Below the pieces are notes generated by a model, which searched no databases, was not told where the DNA came from, and saw only the letters and a list, made by a program, of their open reading frames with translations. From Thermoplasmata archaeon (GTDB lineage Archaea; Thermoplasmatota; Thermoplasmata; Lutacidiplasmatales; UBA184), in assembly GCA_021828195.1 (NCBI GenBank), contig JAKASQ010000001.1, forward strand, positions 658,335 through 722,334: a stretch of DNA of 64,000 nt, in the 5' to 3' direction. Positions 16,528 through 26,477 of this stretch are shown piece after piece (position 1 is the stretch's first letter; the number at the start of each line of letters is the position of its first letter). The position numbers were made by a program, and so were the translations under genes.

Positions 16528-17237
16528 TGCCGCCAGGCCTCAGTGAGGGCGTTTCCCTCGAGGAAGATCCAGCCGTGGTCGTCCGCGTACCTTCGCGCCG
16601 CGATCGGGGAGCGAGCGCCACCGGAGTCCCCCAGCATCTCGCAGACCGTCGCCGACTCCGAAAGTGCGGTCATGCGCAGCAGCGAGATGGCCAATTCCGT
16701 ATGGCCCTTTCGCTCCCGCAAGAGCCCCGGCGACGCATAGAGCAACGGCACGTGGCCGGGCGACACGAACGCCTCGCGAAACTCGTCACGGAGCTCCTCG
16801 GCCGAACGGTCCCGCGCGTTCGCCGCGATCTCACCGACGGTGCGGATCGTGAGCGCTCGCTCGTTGTCGCTGACCCCCGTGTAGTTCGCCCGGTGGTTGA
16901 CCGTGATGCCGAAGGCGCTGCGCCGGTCGTACCGCGGGGCCTCGGCGAGCGAGGCCAAGAGCGGGTAGCGGCCCTGCGCGTTCGCGAGGAGGTCGGAGAA
17001 GAAGGGGAGATCGAGCCGTAGCCGTAGCTCCTCGGAGATCGCCGTGCAGATCAGTCCACCCGCGTCCCGCCGGGCCAGGTGGATCAGCTCGGGAGTCGCT
17101 CGTTCGGACAGGAAGATGAGATCGGTCTCGCCTTCTCGCTCGGGAGCGTCGTAGATCAGAATCGGCTCGCCTCGAGCGAGCGCCGCGCCAGCGTCCACGG
17201 CCTCCTTCGACAGAGTGCGGGACTGCGGAAGACCCAT
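16515..17237 (-). CDS. ribB: 3,4-dihydroxy-2-butanone-4-phosphate synthase
   Basis: A 240-residue enzyme converting ribulose-5-phosphate to DHBP and formate. The conserved acidic loop appears as 'APEREGETDLIF' (31-42), followed by 'RDAGGLICTAI', 'SAFGITVNHRANYTGVS' (108-124), 'FVSPGHVPLL' and 'GHTELAISLLRMT'. There is no fused GTP cyclohydrolase II domain, as usual in archaea. ATG 17237 is chosen; a GTG codon lies directly before it. A TATA-like box about 29 bp upstream marks this as the first gene of the rib operon. It is transcribed in the same direction as the 16S gene and starts 148 bp beyond its 3' end. Confidence 0.94.
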
Positions 17238-17261
17238 CACGAAGGCGAACGAGAAGTGGCA

Positions 17262-17270
17262 GGTAATAAA
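17262..17270 (-). promoter_or_regulatory. TATA-like box of the rib operon
   Basis: The minus strand reads TTTATTACC, 29 bp from the ribB ATG, so the transcript should be leaderless or nearly so. No RFN-type riboswitch fits in such a short leader. Confidence 0.55.
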
Positions 17271-17384
17271 GAATGCTTAGCTAACTGAAAATGGGTTGAT
17301 GGACCCTTTGGGAAGGGAGACCAGCAATGCATCGACCACGCAGGTTGCGATCATTCTCGAACGACCTTCCGAAGAAGGCGTTCT

Positions 17385-18852
<1,468 letters not shown>

Positions 18853-19328
18853 TACGCACACTGAAGTGCGTGGGAATACACATTATTCTGGCTACTTGTC
18901 GCAACTACTGATCTCTCTACTGGCGGTCGTGTCTTTGCATTAGATGAGCTATTTTTCGCGTACGATACTTGCTAATCTCCCCTGTCAGTCCCGAGAGGTC
19001 ACTCCCCGTCTCCAGGGAGGGGATCTCGGGGCTCCACGCCCCATCGGGCCATCGTGTGGCGCCGCCTTGGAATGAGCGCGGATCACGGATCCCCGGCTCG
19101 CCGTGGCGACGCCGCGCTCCGCGCTCCCCGAAGGGCGCGTGGTGCGGCTCTGTATGCCACTCGGGCGTGGTATTTAACGGCCGCGATGCGCTCGGGGACG
19201 CCGGCGCTGGCGCCTCGACTTCCCTCGGACCGTTCCCGATCGCGCGAGCGACTCCGCTTCGGGCGGCCGCACCCGTCCTCTCCGGCCCGTGAGAGCCTTC
19301 ACGCCGATCGGTTCCGCGCGTTGATAGG
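18853..19328 (-). other. 16S upstream region: promoters and structured leader, no gene
   Basis: No convincing protein is seen in 476 bp. Immediately ahead of the 16S 5' end a small hairpin forms (plus-strand CGCACACTGAAGTGCG region, about 18855-18870). A 12-bp interrupted stem-loop lies at 18990-19030. Two A/T islands could be promoters, at 18949-18957 and 19171-19177. A 7-base complementarity (GTTGCGA upstream, TCGCAAC downstream of 16S) may be part of a processing stem. Confidence 0.6.
18949..18957 (-). promoter_or_regulatory. Candidate 16S rRNA promoter TATA box
   Basis: The minus strand reads GAAAAATAG, about 100 bp before the mature 16S 5' end. A start about 25 bp downstream would give a leader of roughly 75 nt. 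A second box, TTAAATA at 19177-19171, could be a distal promoter. Confidence 0.5.
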
Positions 19329-20489
19329 TCAGCGCGTGAGTTCGCGGAAGAGTTCGAGAAACTTCGGGATCAGCCGGGGCCAGCTGAACTCTTCCGCCCG
19401 TGTCCGCCCGCGATTGCCGAACTGACTGCGGAGCTGGGGATCTGCGACGAGCGTATCGAGCGCGCGGGCCAGTGCGGAAGGATCCCGTGGAGGGACGAGT
19501 AGCCCGGTGAGTCCGTCCTGGACCACTTCAGGGATGCCCCCGACCGAGGTCGCAACGACCGGCAATCCGGCGGCCATGGCCTCCAAGAGCACGATCCCGA
19601 ACGGCTCGAGATGAGAGGATAAGACGAAGAGGTCCGCGAACGCATACTCGCGTCGGAGGGCATCCGGGGGTACGCCTCCGGTCCAGAGGACCCGATGGTC
19701 GATATGAAGTTCCCGAGCCAAGGATCGAAGGGCGTTGCCGCCTCCCCAATCCTCGCCCACGATCCGGAGGGTGACGTTCTTTCGCTCCTTCATTTCCGCT
19801 AGGCCCCGGAGCAGATCGGAGAGTCCCTTGTGGTCCGGATCGATGCGGCCAACGTACAGCATTGTGAGCGATGCCGACGTGGGCCGGGGAACTCGCGCCG
19901 GCAGGAAGTCCTCCGGATCCACCCCGTTGGGAATCACACGGATCCGCGCGCGATCCACTCCCAACGTTACGAGCGCAGTCGCCTCCCGTTCCGTGAGCGC
20001 GATCACCCGGTCGGCTCCCACCAGCGTGCCTCGTGCGACGGCACGAGCATAGAGCCGGGGGCCGGAACCCGCGTCAAAGTGGGGCGTGACGACGAGCGGT
20101 GATCCTCGCAAACGTTGGGCCATGCGTCCGACCCAGGTCGGAAAGCGGCCGAACGCGTGGGCATGGAGGATCGCGCCCCGTGCGCGCACGGCATCGAACG
20201 CCATCCCCGGTGCGCCAATCGCGAGCCCGTGGGGGGCCGAGAAGGCACGGAAGGCACGATGCCGGCGGACCGGGTACGCCATCCCGTCCGGCCGAGCCGC
20301 AAGCCGCGTGAACGGCCGGTCCCGGTAGAGGTCCGACGTGATGATCTCCACCGCAACACCCGCCCGGTCCAGGTGCGTCGCGAGGTCCCTCACATGCCGC
20401 TCGACCCCGCCGATCGCCGGCGGGAACCGCTGGGTGATCTCGATGACCCGCAGGCCGCTCGTCGTGGACCGGGGAACTCGTTCCGTCAT
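19329..20489 (-). CDS. GT4-family glycosyltransferase
   Basis: A 386-residue GT-B fold glycosyltransferase. The N-terminal half has the acceptor-side glycine loop 'FPPAIGGVERHV' (about 21-32). The C-terminal donor domain shows 'YVGRIDPDHKGLSDLL' and the EX7E motif in 'EPFGIVLLEAMAAGLPVVAT' followed by 'VGGIPEVV', typical of GT4. It has no membrane segment and would work at the inner membrane face. The ATG at 20489 overlaps the stop of the upstream GT-C-like gene (ATGA), so the two form a coupled pair. The sugar and acceptor are not known. Confidence 0.88.
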   Translation of the reverse strand: MTERVPRSTTSGLRVIEITQRFPPAIGGVERHVRDLATHLDRAGVAVEIITSDLYRDRPFTRLAARPDGMAYPVRRHRAFRAFSAPHGLAIGAPGMAFDAVRARGAILHAHAFGRFPTWVGRMAQRLRGSPLVVTPHFDAGSGPRLYARAVARGTLVGADRVIALTEREATALVTLGVDRARIRVIPNGVDPEDFLPARVPRPTSASLTMLYVGRIDPDHKGLSDLLRGLAEMKERKNVTLRIVGEDWGGGNALRSLARELHIDHRVLWTGGVPPDALRREYAFADLFVLSSHLEPFGIVLLEAMAAGLPVVATSVGGIPEVVQDGLTGLLVPPRDPSALARALDTLVADPQLRSQFGNRGRTRAEEFSWPRLIPKFLELFRELTR

Positions 20490-21805
20490 GGGGAAAGGGG
20501 TTCCATCTTGGGCGGACCGGCGCTCACCCGGGGCCAGAGCCAGGGAACGGGGCGGTCGTGGTCTCGGACGAGCTCGACCGCCCACTGGATGAGGCTCACG
20601 GTGACGATCGCATCGAGGATCTCGAGCGCCCACGCTCGGATGGTACCGTACCCCGAACCCTGGTCGAGGCTGCTGAGCGTCGCCCAGAGATTGGTGTCGA
20701 GGGGAGTCACGAACCGTGCGCCGAGGTCGTTGTTGACGAGGAGGAACACGAGCGAAAGGACCCAGAGGTACGTGAGGAAGGTCCGACGGTCCGAATGAAA
20801 GGCCGCGACGTCGAGAGCCATCAGGGCGAAGAGATAGACCATGTACTGTTCATAGAGTCCCCATCGAAGCAGCAAGAAGACGGTCGTGACGAGCATCACC
20901 GCACGCAGCTCGGTGCGGGGATCGTTCGGTCGGATCCATCGGGCCGCGACCCACCCCGCCACGATCACCCCTGGCACGTAGAGGTAGGCGAGCGCGGTAT
21001 ACAGGTACGGAACCGCGTCGATCGCAGAACTGAACGGGGGACTGGTCAGGATCCCCGCGAGATTCATCCCGCCTCCTCCACCGTAGGTCTGGGATTTCCC
21101 TGTCGCGAAGATCCCGGCAAACTGCCATCCCTCCGCGACGAAAACGAGGGCGGTGAGGGCCAAGGGAAGGGCGAGCGCCACTAGGAAGGTCATTCGACGC
21201 GTGCCCTTGGACCGGAAGAACTCGAGGGGTAGGTAGATCGCCGGGAGGAGTTTCACGAAGATGCCGACCCCGTACATCAGGTTCCGTTCGATGGGTTCGC
21301 GGTAGAACAACGCCGCGAGGATCGCCGCAACGCCGAGCGAATCGAACTGCCCCCAGATCGCCGAAATGATGATCGCGTAGGGGAAGAGCGACCAGAACGT
21401 GAGGGCTCCGAGCGCCGCGTCCGCGCGCCCGGTCCAGCGCAGCACGAGGCCGTACAGGAGAGCGGCGCTCAGGAGATCCCCCGCGATCGGGGGCTGCTTG
21501 ATCAAGAAGTAGAGCGCGAAGCGGTTGCCTCCCCCCACGACCTCCCAGAGCCGATACAGTTCCCCGAGCAGGGCGGGCCAGAACGGGAGATACGCGGCGG
21601 ACGGCAGGGTCGATGTCAGAAAGGCGAAGCTCACACCCGGGACCGGCGGCCAGAACGACACGTACGGATTCATCCCGTGGGCGACGACGTTGCCCGTGCG
21701 GATCCAGACCTCAACATCGTAGGGGTTCCCGGTCCAGAAGGAGAAGGCTTCTCGAACGAGCAATCCGACGAGCAGGACCTTCCATGCCGCGGAGGGAAGC
21801 TTCAT
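20486..21805 (-). CDS. GT-C-like polytopic membrane glycosyltransferase
   Basis: A 439-residue protein with about ten or more membrane segments. An N-terminal luminal loop carries 'NPYDVEVWIRTGNVVAHGMNPY' in pieces around 27-48, resembling the first loop of GT-C polyprenyl-phosphate-sugar mannosyltransferases, where a catalytic acidic residue sits. 'IWGQFDSLG' (about 170) is another motif often found in PIG-M-like and archaeal GT-C proteins. It probably transfers a sugar from a lipid donor on the outside of the membrane. It is coupled by overlap to the GT4 gene. The exact family is inferred from topology and motif, not confirmed. Confidence 0.75.
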   Translation of the reverse strand: MKLPSAAWKVLLVGLLVREAFSFWTGNPYDVEVWIRTGNVVAHGMNPYVSFWPPVPGVSFAFLTSTLPSAAYLPFWPALLGELYRLWEVVGGGNRFALYFLIKQPPIAGDLLSAALLYGLVLRWTGRADAALGALTFWSLFPYAIIISAIWGQFDSLGVAAILAALFYREPIERNLMYGVGIFVKLLPAIYLPLEFFRSKGTRRMTFLVALALPLALTALVFVAEGWQFAGIFATGKSQTYGGGGGMNLAGILTSPPFSSAIDAVPYLYTALAYLYVPGVIVAGWVAARWIRPNDPRTELRAVMLVTTVFLLLRWGLYEQYMVYLFALMALDVAAFHSDRRTFLTYLWVLSLVFLLVNNDLGARFVTPLDTNLWATLSSLDQGSGYGTIRAWALEILDAIVTVSLIQWAVELVRDHDRPVPWLWPRVSAGPPKMEPLSP

Positions 21806-21878
21806 CGCGCCTACCTCGATCGACGGGAACGGGATCCCGGTATAAGGGAGGAAGTAGCTCGAGCCCCGCGCGATCGGT

Positions 21879-23237
21879 TCACCAGCGACGCGCAGACCCC
21901 GGTCCTATCACCCGTGTCCCGACCGGGGCGATCGCGTTCCGCTCCGAGGGACTTCCCCTCGTAGGGAGTGCCGGGGCGAGGACGGCGAGGGCGACCGGGC
22001 CCGAGACGGCCGCCGGCGCGATCGTCGAAGCAGTACGGGCCGCCGCCGGGTGGTTCACGACCAGCAGGGCGAGAGCTCCGGTTCCGTAGCCCGTCGTGAA
22101 ATTGTACGCTCCGATCCCGACCAGATAGAACGCCGACGGGGGCGCGGCGGGAAGCGGCACCGCGCCCCAGATTTCCCCTCCCCCGAAGCTTCCGGGGAGC
22201 AGGGCGCTCAGATCGGTGGCCGGCTCGCGACCGGGGCTCCCGTTCCAGGATGCGAGACCCGGGGCGATTCCGCCGGCGGGTGTGCTTCCCTTCCCCGCGA
22301 ACACCCAATACGAACCGACGGGCTGGATGGCCAGAACGGATTGGTCTAGGCCCTCGGGCAACACCGGGCCGGGGGTCAACGTACTCCCGACGATGCACGA
22401 AACATCACCCGATCCCCCTCCCACCAGCCACGTCGTGCCGTTCCACCCACCCGAGTAGACTCCGGCGCCAACGAACGGGGACCCGGGGAAGAGGTCGACA
22501 TACGCGCGCCCTCGAAGCAGTCCGAGGATCCCATTGCCGCCGAGCAACCACTCGTGACCGTTCCATTCCATGTACTGGAACCAGCTCGGGAATCCATGCC
22601 ACGACACTTCGGATGTGAGATTCGCCACTCGGTTGCCCTCCAGCGAGAGGAGCACGGGTCCTCCCGTCGAGTTGCCGCCCATGAGCCAAGCCGTGCCATT
22701 CCATCCGGCCGTCCACACTCCACCGCGGGGGAACATGCTTCCGATCCGCGGGGTTAGGTTGGTCAGCCGCGAGCCGTCGATGAAGAGCGCGGTGCCCGTA
22801 TCGACTCCGCCCCATCCCGCTTGACCGGTCAGGAGCCACCCGCTGCCGTTCCAGACGATGGAGTAGACGCCTCCGTGCCAGAAGAAGGAGTTGATGAGGG
22901 ATGTACTGTTGCTCACCTCGGGAGTACCGCCCCCGGGTCGAGCGAGTGCGAGCACGGGGAGGGACCACCCCTCCGGTTTGAGGTACACCCCGATGCCACC
23001 GAAGAAGGTAGTGGTCTCGTTCGATCCCCCGGAGAGGATGGCACCGGGGTGGAACGTAGGCCCGAGCGCCGCGGTCTCATTGGTGACCGTAGCGAGCCCG
23101 CTTCCGGAGCCGGAGGTCGACCCGGGTCGGCCGAGTTCTAGCACGATCATGATGGCACCGATGACCACCACGCTGGCAATCCCGATGGCGACGGGGGCAG
23201 CCCAAGTGCTACCGTGGGGCGGCGTTCGGCCGTGCAT
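21879..23237 (-). CDS. Secreted repeat protein rich in N-glycosylation sequons
   Basis: A 452-residue protein with one N-terminal membrane anchor (about 12-34) and a long outside domain. The unit 'WNG..WL.GG' recurs at residues 129, 179, 225 and 265, with a partial copy at 331, at spacings of about 40-50. These look like blades of a beta-propeller or kelch-like fold. At least ten N-x-S/T sequons are visible, several within the repeats, pointing to a glycosylated surface protein. The C-terminus is Ala/Pro-rich. It sits beside glycosyltransferase genes in the envelope region. Function is unknown; adhesion or an S-layer-associated role is only inference. Confidence 0.8.
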   Translation of the reverse strand: MHGRTPPHGSTWAAPVAIGIASVVVIGAIMIVLELGRPGSTSGSGSGLATVTNETAALGPTFHPGAILSGGSNETTTFFGGIGVYLKPEGWSLPVLALARPGGGTPEVSNSTSLINSFFWHGGVYSIVWNGSGWLLTGQAGWGGVDTGTALFIDGSRLTNLTPRIGSMFPRGGVWTAGWNGTAWLMGGNSTGGPVLLSLEGNRVANLTSEVSWHGFPSWFQYMEWNGHEWLLGGNGILGLLRGRAYVDLFPGSPFVGAGVYSGGWNGTTWLVGGGSGDVSCIVGSTLTPGPVLPEGLDQSVLAIQPVGSYWVFAGKGSTPAGGIAPGLASWNGSPGREPATDLSALLPGSFGGGEIWGAVPLPAAPPSAFYLVGIGAYNFTTGYGTGALALLVVNHPAAARTASTIAPAAVSGPVALAVLAPALPTRGSPSERNAIAPVGTRVIGPGSARRW

Positions 23238-23269
23238 CGCACGTTCATCCGTGTAGACGCGGTACGCCC

Positions 23270-23277
23270 TATATATT
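23270..23277 (-). promoter_or_regulatory. TATA-like box of the surface repeat protein
   Basis: TATATATT on the plus strand (AATATATA on the minus) lies about 37 bp before the ATG at 23237. It is the strongest A/T box in the neighbourhood and is too far (about 80 bp) from the divergent phosphoesterase start to serve it well. Confidence 0.5.
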
Positions 23278-23355
23278 GCGCCATGCGCTCCAACGTACCG
23301 CCGGGCCCATCGGCCGAGTGAGACCCCGCCCCCCCGAATCAGGAATCATGCGAGA

Positions 23356-25140
23356 GTGCCGGAGCCCTCCGTGATCGCTTCGCGGCCGCCGGAACGGAAG
23401 TTCCGACGGATCGATTACCTCGTGATCGCGGTCGTTGTCCTGCTCGTCGTCACCGCCTTCGGTATCGTGGCCCTCGAGCCTCCAGGGTCGGGAAACCTTG
23501 CCGCGTGTTCGATCTCCTGGAGCGGGACCCCTGCGACTCAGACGCCGATCAAACACCTGTTCATCCTGATCAAGGAGAACCACGCGTTCGAGAACTATTT
23601 TGGCAGTCTTCCCGGGGTTCTTGGCTACCCCCCGAATGGCTCGCTTCCGGTGGCGTTCCATAGCTCGCAGGTGGTCCATCCGTTCCCTCTAACGGGAGAC
23701 TCGACCAGCGACTTTCCCCACACGAAACAAGCGGATCAAACGGACCTGAACGGAGGGGCGAACAACCTGTTTGTGGCCGAGGCCAACGCCTCCGGCGTGC
23801 CGGACCCCCAGGCCGCCGCCGGATACTACACGGCCCAGCAGCTACCGGATTACTTCGACTATGCGCAGTACTACGGGTTGGGAGACCGGTTCTTCACGGG
23901 AGTCCTCGGCCCGACGGAACCCAACCGAGTGTTCGATCTCAGCGCCTATGTGGGGAGCTGGAACGCCGACTCGACTCCGCCGGCCAGCGTCACCGATCAC
24001 CCCACCGTGCTCGATCAGCTCACGAGCCAGGGCGTCTCCTGGAACTACGATTACGCAGGAGCCTCCGCCAACCTCGCCGTCGATCTCTTTCCGACCATGC
24101 GGGACTCCGCTTGCAACTCTGCTCGCATCGCTCCGACCTCCGATCTCGCCGCCCAGCTGAGCCAGCCGACCGTCCCATCGATCGTGTACATCGATCCATT
24201 GAACAGCATGATCTATAGCGAACACCCGCCCGAGAGCGTGAGCCTCGGTGAGAATTGGACGGTCGCCGTCATCAACACCATTCTCACAAGCCCGGTGGCC
24301 AACTCCTCCGCGATCCTGTTCTTCTACGATGAGAACGGCGGATTCTGGGATCCCATCGCCCCTCCCACGACCTCCACCGGCCCGGACGGGTTTCGCGTAC
24401 CTCTGCTCGTTCTCTCTCCCTGGACCCCCGCTGGAACGATCTGTTCGACGTCGCTCGATCCGGCGTCCGTCTTGCAATTCATCGATTCCAATTGGGGCTT
24501 GCCCTTCCTGAACAGTCGCGTCGCGTCGGCACCCGATCTCTCCTGCTTCTTCCACTTCGCCATCCCCCCTCGATCCCCACTCCTCCTGGCGACGAATGTT
24601 ACCCTGACCGGCGCCTCCCCTCCGCCGGTGTCGCGTTCGGTAGCTACGATCTCCTCGCTCCTCGGCGGCTTCGGAGGCGTGAGGAGCGTCCGCATCGCAG
24701 CTCCGCAGGACGGATCCTCCAGGGATCCGGCATCCTTGGCACGGTGGATGGCGCGAGGCTCGATGCGAGCCCTGCACGGACACGAACTATGGGCCACCCG
24801 GGAGCCTGCGGGTCGCCCGCTCCTCCTCCTTTCGAGGGAGCCCAGTCGCCGCGTCGCGAGGGGACCCCTGCGCGCCGCGACTCGTGGCGTCCATCGGGCA
24901 GGCAGAAGAGGGCGCGCCCGGGCCCACGCGCCTCGTACCCGTCCGGTGGGATCCCCGCTGCACGGCAGAGCCCCGCGCTCGCACCGGGCATCCGTCACGG
25001 GAGACCCTTGCGGGTCGCAACAATCAGCACCGAAGGGGAGATCAGCTTCTTGGGCAGGAGACTCGCCATCCGAACCCAGAACCGCGAGGGCAGCCGTCGA
25101 AAGACCGGTAGATCTTCGAATCCGTGCCCAAGCTCCGTGA
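23356..25140 (+). CDS. Membrane-anchored phosphoesterase (phospholipase C / acid phosphatase AcpA type)
   Basis: The frame gives 594 residues. A single membrane anchor (about 20-40) is followed by an outside phosphoesterase domain. The metal-binding opening 'IKENHAFENYFG' (72-83) is intact, as are 'FYDENGGFWD' (about 330) and 'RVPLLVLSPW', matching the alkaline-phosphatase-like core of this family. The domain ends near residue 440. The remaining 150 residues are Arg/Ala/Pro-rich, lack family similarity, look like out-of-frame translation, and run 146 bp into the convergent methyltransferase gene. A frameshift or lost stop near 24660-24720 is likely, so the true C-terminus is uncertain. The start is GTG. 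Confidence 0.8.
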   Translation: MPEPSVIASRPPERKFRRIDYLVIAVVVLLVVTAFGIVALEPPGSGNLAACSISWSGTPATQTPIKHLFILIKENHAFENYFGSLPGVLGYPPNGSLPVAFHSSQVVHPFPLTGDSTSDFPHTKQADQTDLNGGANNLFVAEANASGVPDPQAAAGYYTAQQLPDYFDYAQYYGLGDRFFTGVLGPTEPNRVFDLSAYVGSWNADSTPPASVTDHPTVLDQLTSQGVSWNYDYAGASANLAVDLFPTMRDSACNSARIAPTSDLAAQLSQPTVPSIVYIDPLNSMIYSEHPPESVSLGENWTVAVINTILTSPVANSSAILFFYDENGGFWDPIAPPTTSTGPDGFRVPLLVLSPWTPAGTICSTSLDPASVLQFIDSNWGLPFLNSRVASAPDLSCFFHFAIPPRSPLLLATNVTLTGASPPPVSRSVATISSLLGGFGGVRSVRIAAPQDGSSRDPASLARWMARGSMRALHGHELWATREPAGRPLLLLSREPSRRVARGPLRAATRGVHRAGRRGRARAHAPRTRPVGSPLHGRAPRSHRASVTGDPCGSQQSAPKGRSASWAGDSPSEPRTARAAVERPVDLRIRAQAP

Positions 25141-25726
25141 CGGAATCAAATCCGGATTCCCCGAGGCGTCTGCGGGTACCTCCGAGCGTCTCGACGAAGC
25201 CGATTTCCCTGGCCGGCCGCACCTCCAACCGCTCTGCGCGTGCGAAGCTGAGAGGATGGATGGCGCCGGACGTGGACACTCGGGTCCAGAGATCTCGAAG
25301 GAGCGTGAACGGGCTGGGTTTCGGCCGGACCATCAAGATCACCCGCCCACCCGGCTCCAGCACCCGAAGTACCTCCCTCAGCGCTCCGCTCGGATCCGCG
25401 ACGCGATGGTAGACCCGGATCAGGATGACCGCGGAGAAGCTCCCGGAGGTGAAAGGCAGATGGTTCGAGTTCGCGATGAGAAAGGCCCGATTCTTGCCGC
25501 TTCCCTGGAACGCCTGCTGGGCGCGCTCGATGCGACTCCGATCGGTGTCGATCCCGATGTACTCCCGCGCCCGTTCGAGTACGGTCGGAGACATCTCACC
25601 GCGTCCGCACCCGACGTCCAGAACGCGGGTGAGCCGCTCTCCGGCGAGTGCGCGACGCAGGAGCTCGTGCTCGACCTCGCGATCGGCGCTCGGGTACGTC
25701 GCGCTTCCTTCCACGGTGCCGGTCAT
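24995..25726 (-). CDS. Class I SAM-dependent methyltransferase
   Basis: A 243-residue Methyltransf_11/25-type enzyme. SAM motif I is 'VLDVGCGRGEM' (35-45), the acidic residue follows in 'YIGIDTD', and motif IV-V reads 'LPFTSGSFSAVILIRVYHRVADP', then 'LREVLRVLEPGGRVIL' (about 115-130). These are shared by small-molecule, quinone and lipid methyltransferases, so the substrate is not defined. The protein has no membrane segment. It lies within the envelope region and convergently overlaps the phosphoesterase frame. Upstream, an A/T island at 25761-25770 is a possible promoter. Confidence 0.82.
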   Translation of the reverse strand: MTGTVEGSATYPSADREVEHELLRRALAGERLTRVLDVGCGRGEMSPTVLERAREYIGIDTDRSRIERAQQAFQGSGKNRAFLIANSNHLPFTSGSFSAVILIRVYHRVADPSGALREVLRVLEPGGRVILMVRPKPSPFTLLRDLWTRVSTSGAIHPLSFARAERLEVRPAREIGFVETLGGTRRRLGESGFDSVTELGHGFEDLPVFRRLPSRFWVRMASLLPKKLISPSVLIVATRKGLP

Positions 25727-26004
25727 GGCGCGCCGCGTGGGTCGGAGGCCCTCTCCCCCTCAATAGCTATCGACCCGCGAGGTGGTGGATCTCGGACCAA
25801 CGCTCCCGCCGGGTGAGGCTCGGGGTAGCGCCGGCCCGAAGGTAAACGGCCGTGCGCGGCTCTCGGAGGGGATGATGCACCGGAGCGTCGCTCGCACCGT
25901 GAGTCTTTCCCCGGGGAGACCGGATCTCCCTCAAGTCCCGGGTGATAGCGGCGCGCCCCCCCCGTTGACGGGTATATAGCAGTGGGCCCTCTAGCCCGCG
26001 GGAC
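25727..26004 (+). promoter_or_regulatory. Intergenic region with TATA box for the 4-TM protein
   Basis: No gene is supported in these 278 bp. GTATATA at 25972-25978 lies 30 bp ahead of the ATG at 26005 and is a clear leaderless-type promoter. The minus-strand methyltransferase promoter probably lies near 25761-25770. Confidence 0.55.
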
Positions 26005-26454
26005 ATGCCTCAGGACTTCCGTGCCGCGGCGTACTATGCGCTTCCCTTCGTCCTGGCCTTCGCCCTGTCGATCGTGATGTTGCTGACCGATTCCAACCTG
26101 AAAACGGACTTTGGGTCGATCTCGAGCGGGTACTACTCTCATTGGTACGTAGTCCTCGGAACGACGATCGTCGATCTGCTGGTCGCGGGCATGCTCCTCG
26201 CCTCCCGCACTCGAGCGTCCTTCCTGGCCGGAGTCGCTATCTCCGGGCTCCTCGTCGTGCTGTTCCTCGCGGACATCCTGACCTACAGCCAGGTAGGGTT
26301 CTCGTCCGCGACCGACTTTGCGAACTACCTCTTCGGGATCACCTACTACGGCGGCAACGTTCGCTACCTGTACGACGCCCTCCTCGCGGTGTACATCGCT
26401 ACCTTTGTCGGGGGCCTCGCGGCCCTCGCGAAGACCCACCATAGCTCCGCCTGA
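26005..26454 (+). CDS. Four-TM membrane protein, unknown function
   Basis: A 149-residue protein with four hydrophobic segments at about 8-27, 47-66, 71-93 and 121-142. The loops contain several tyrosines and glycines ('SGYYSHWY', 'GITYYGGNVRYLYD'). No charged or catalytic motif is obvious and no family was recognised. Its strong upstream TATA box shows it is transcribed as a single gene. It lies between a methyltransferase and the phosphoglucose/phosphomannose isomerase in the envelope region. A structural or transport-accessory role is possible but unsupported. Confidence 0.7.
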   Translation: MPQDFRAAAYYALPFVLAFALSIVMLLTDSNLKTDFGSISSGYYSHWYVVLGTTIVDLLVAGMLLASRTRASFLAGVAISGLLVVLFLADILTYSQVGFSSATDFANYLFGITYYGGNVRYLYDALLAVYIATFVGGLAALAKTHHSSA

Positions 26455-26477
26455 GACGGGATTCGGGCCCGGCCGCG

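Noticed and set aside
17238-17384. Riboswitch ahead of the rib operon
   Set aside because: The TATA box lies 29 bp from the ATG, leaving no room for a leader RNA.
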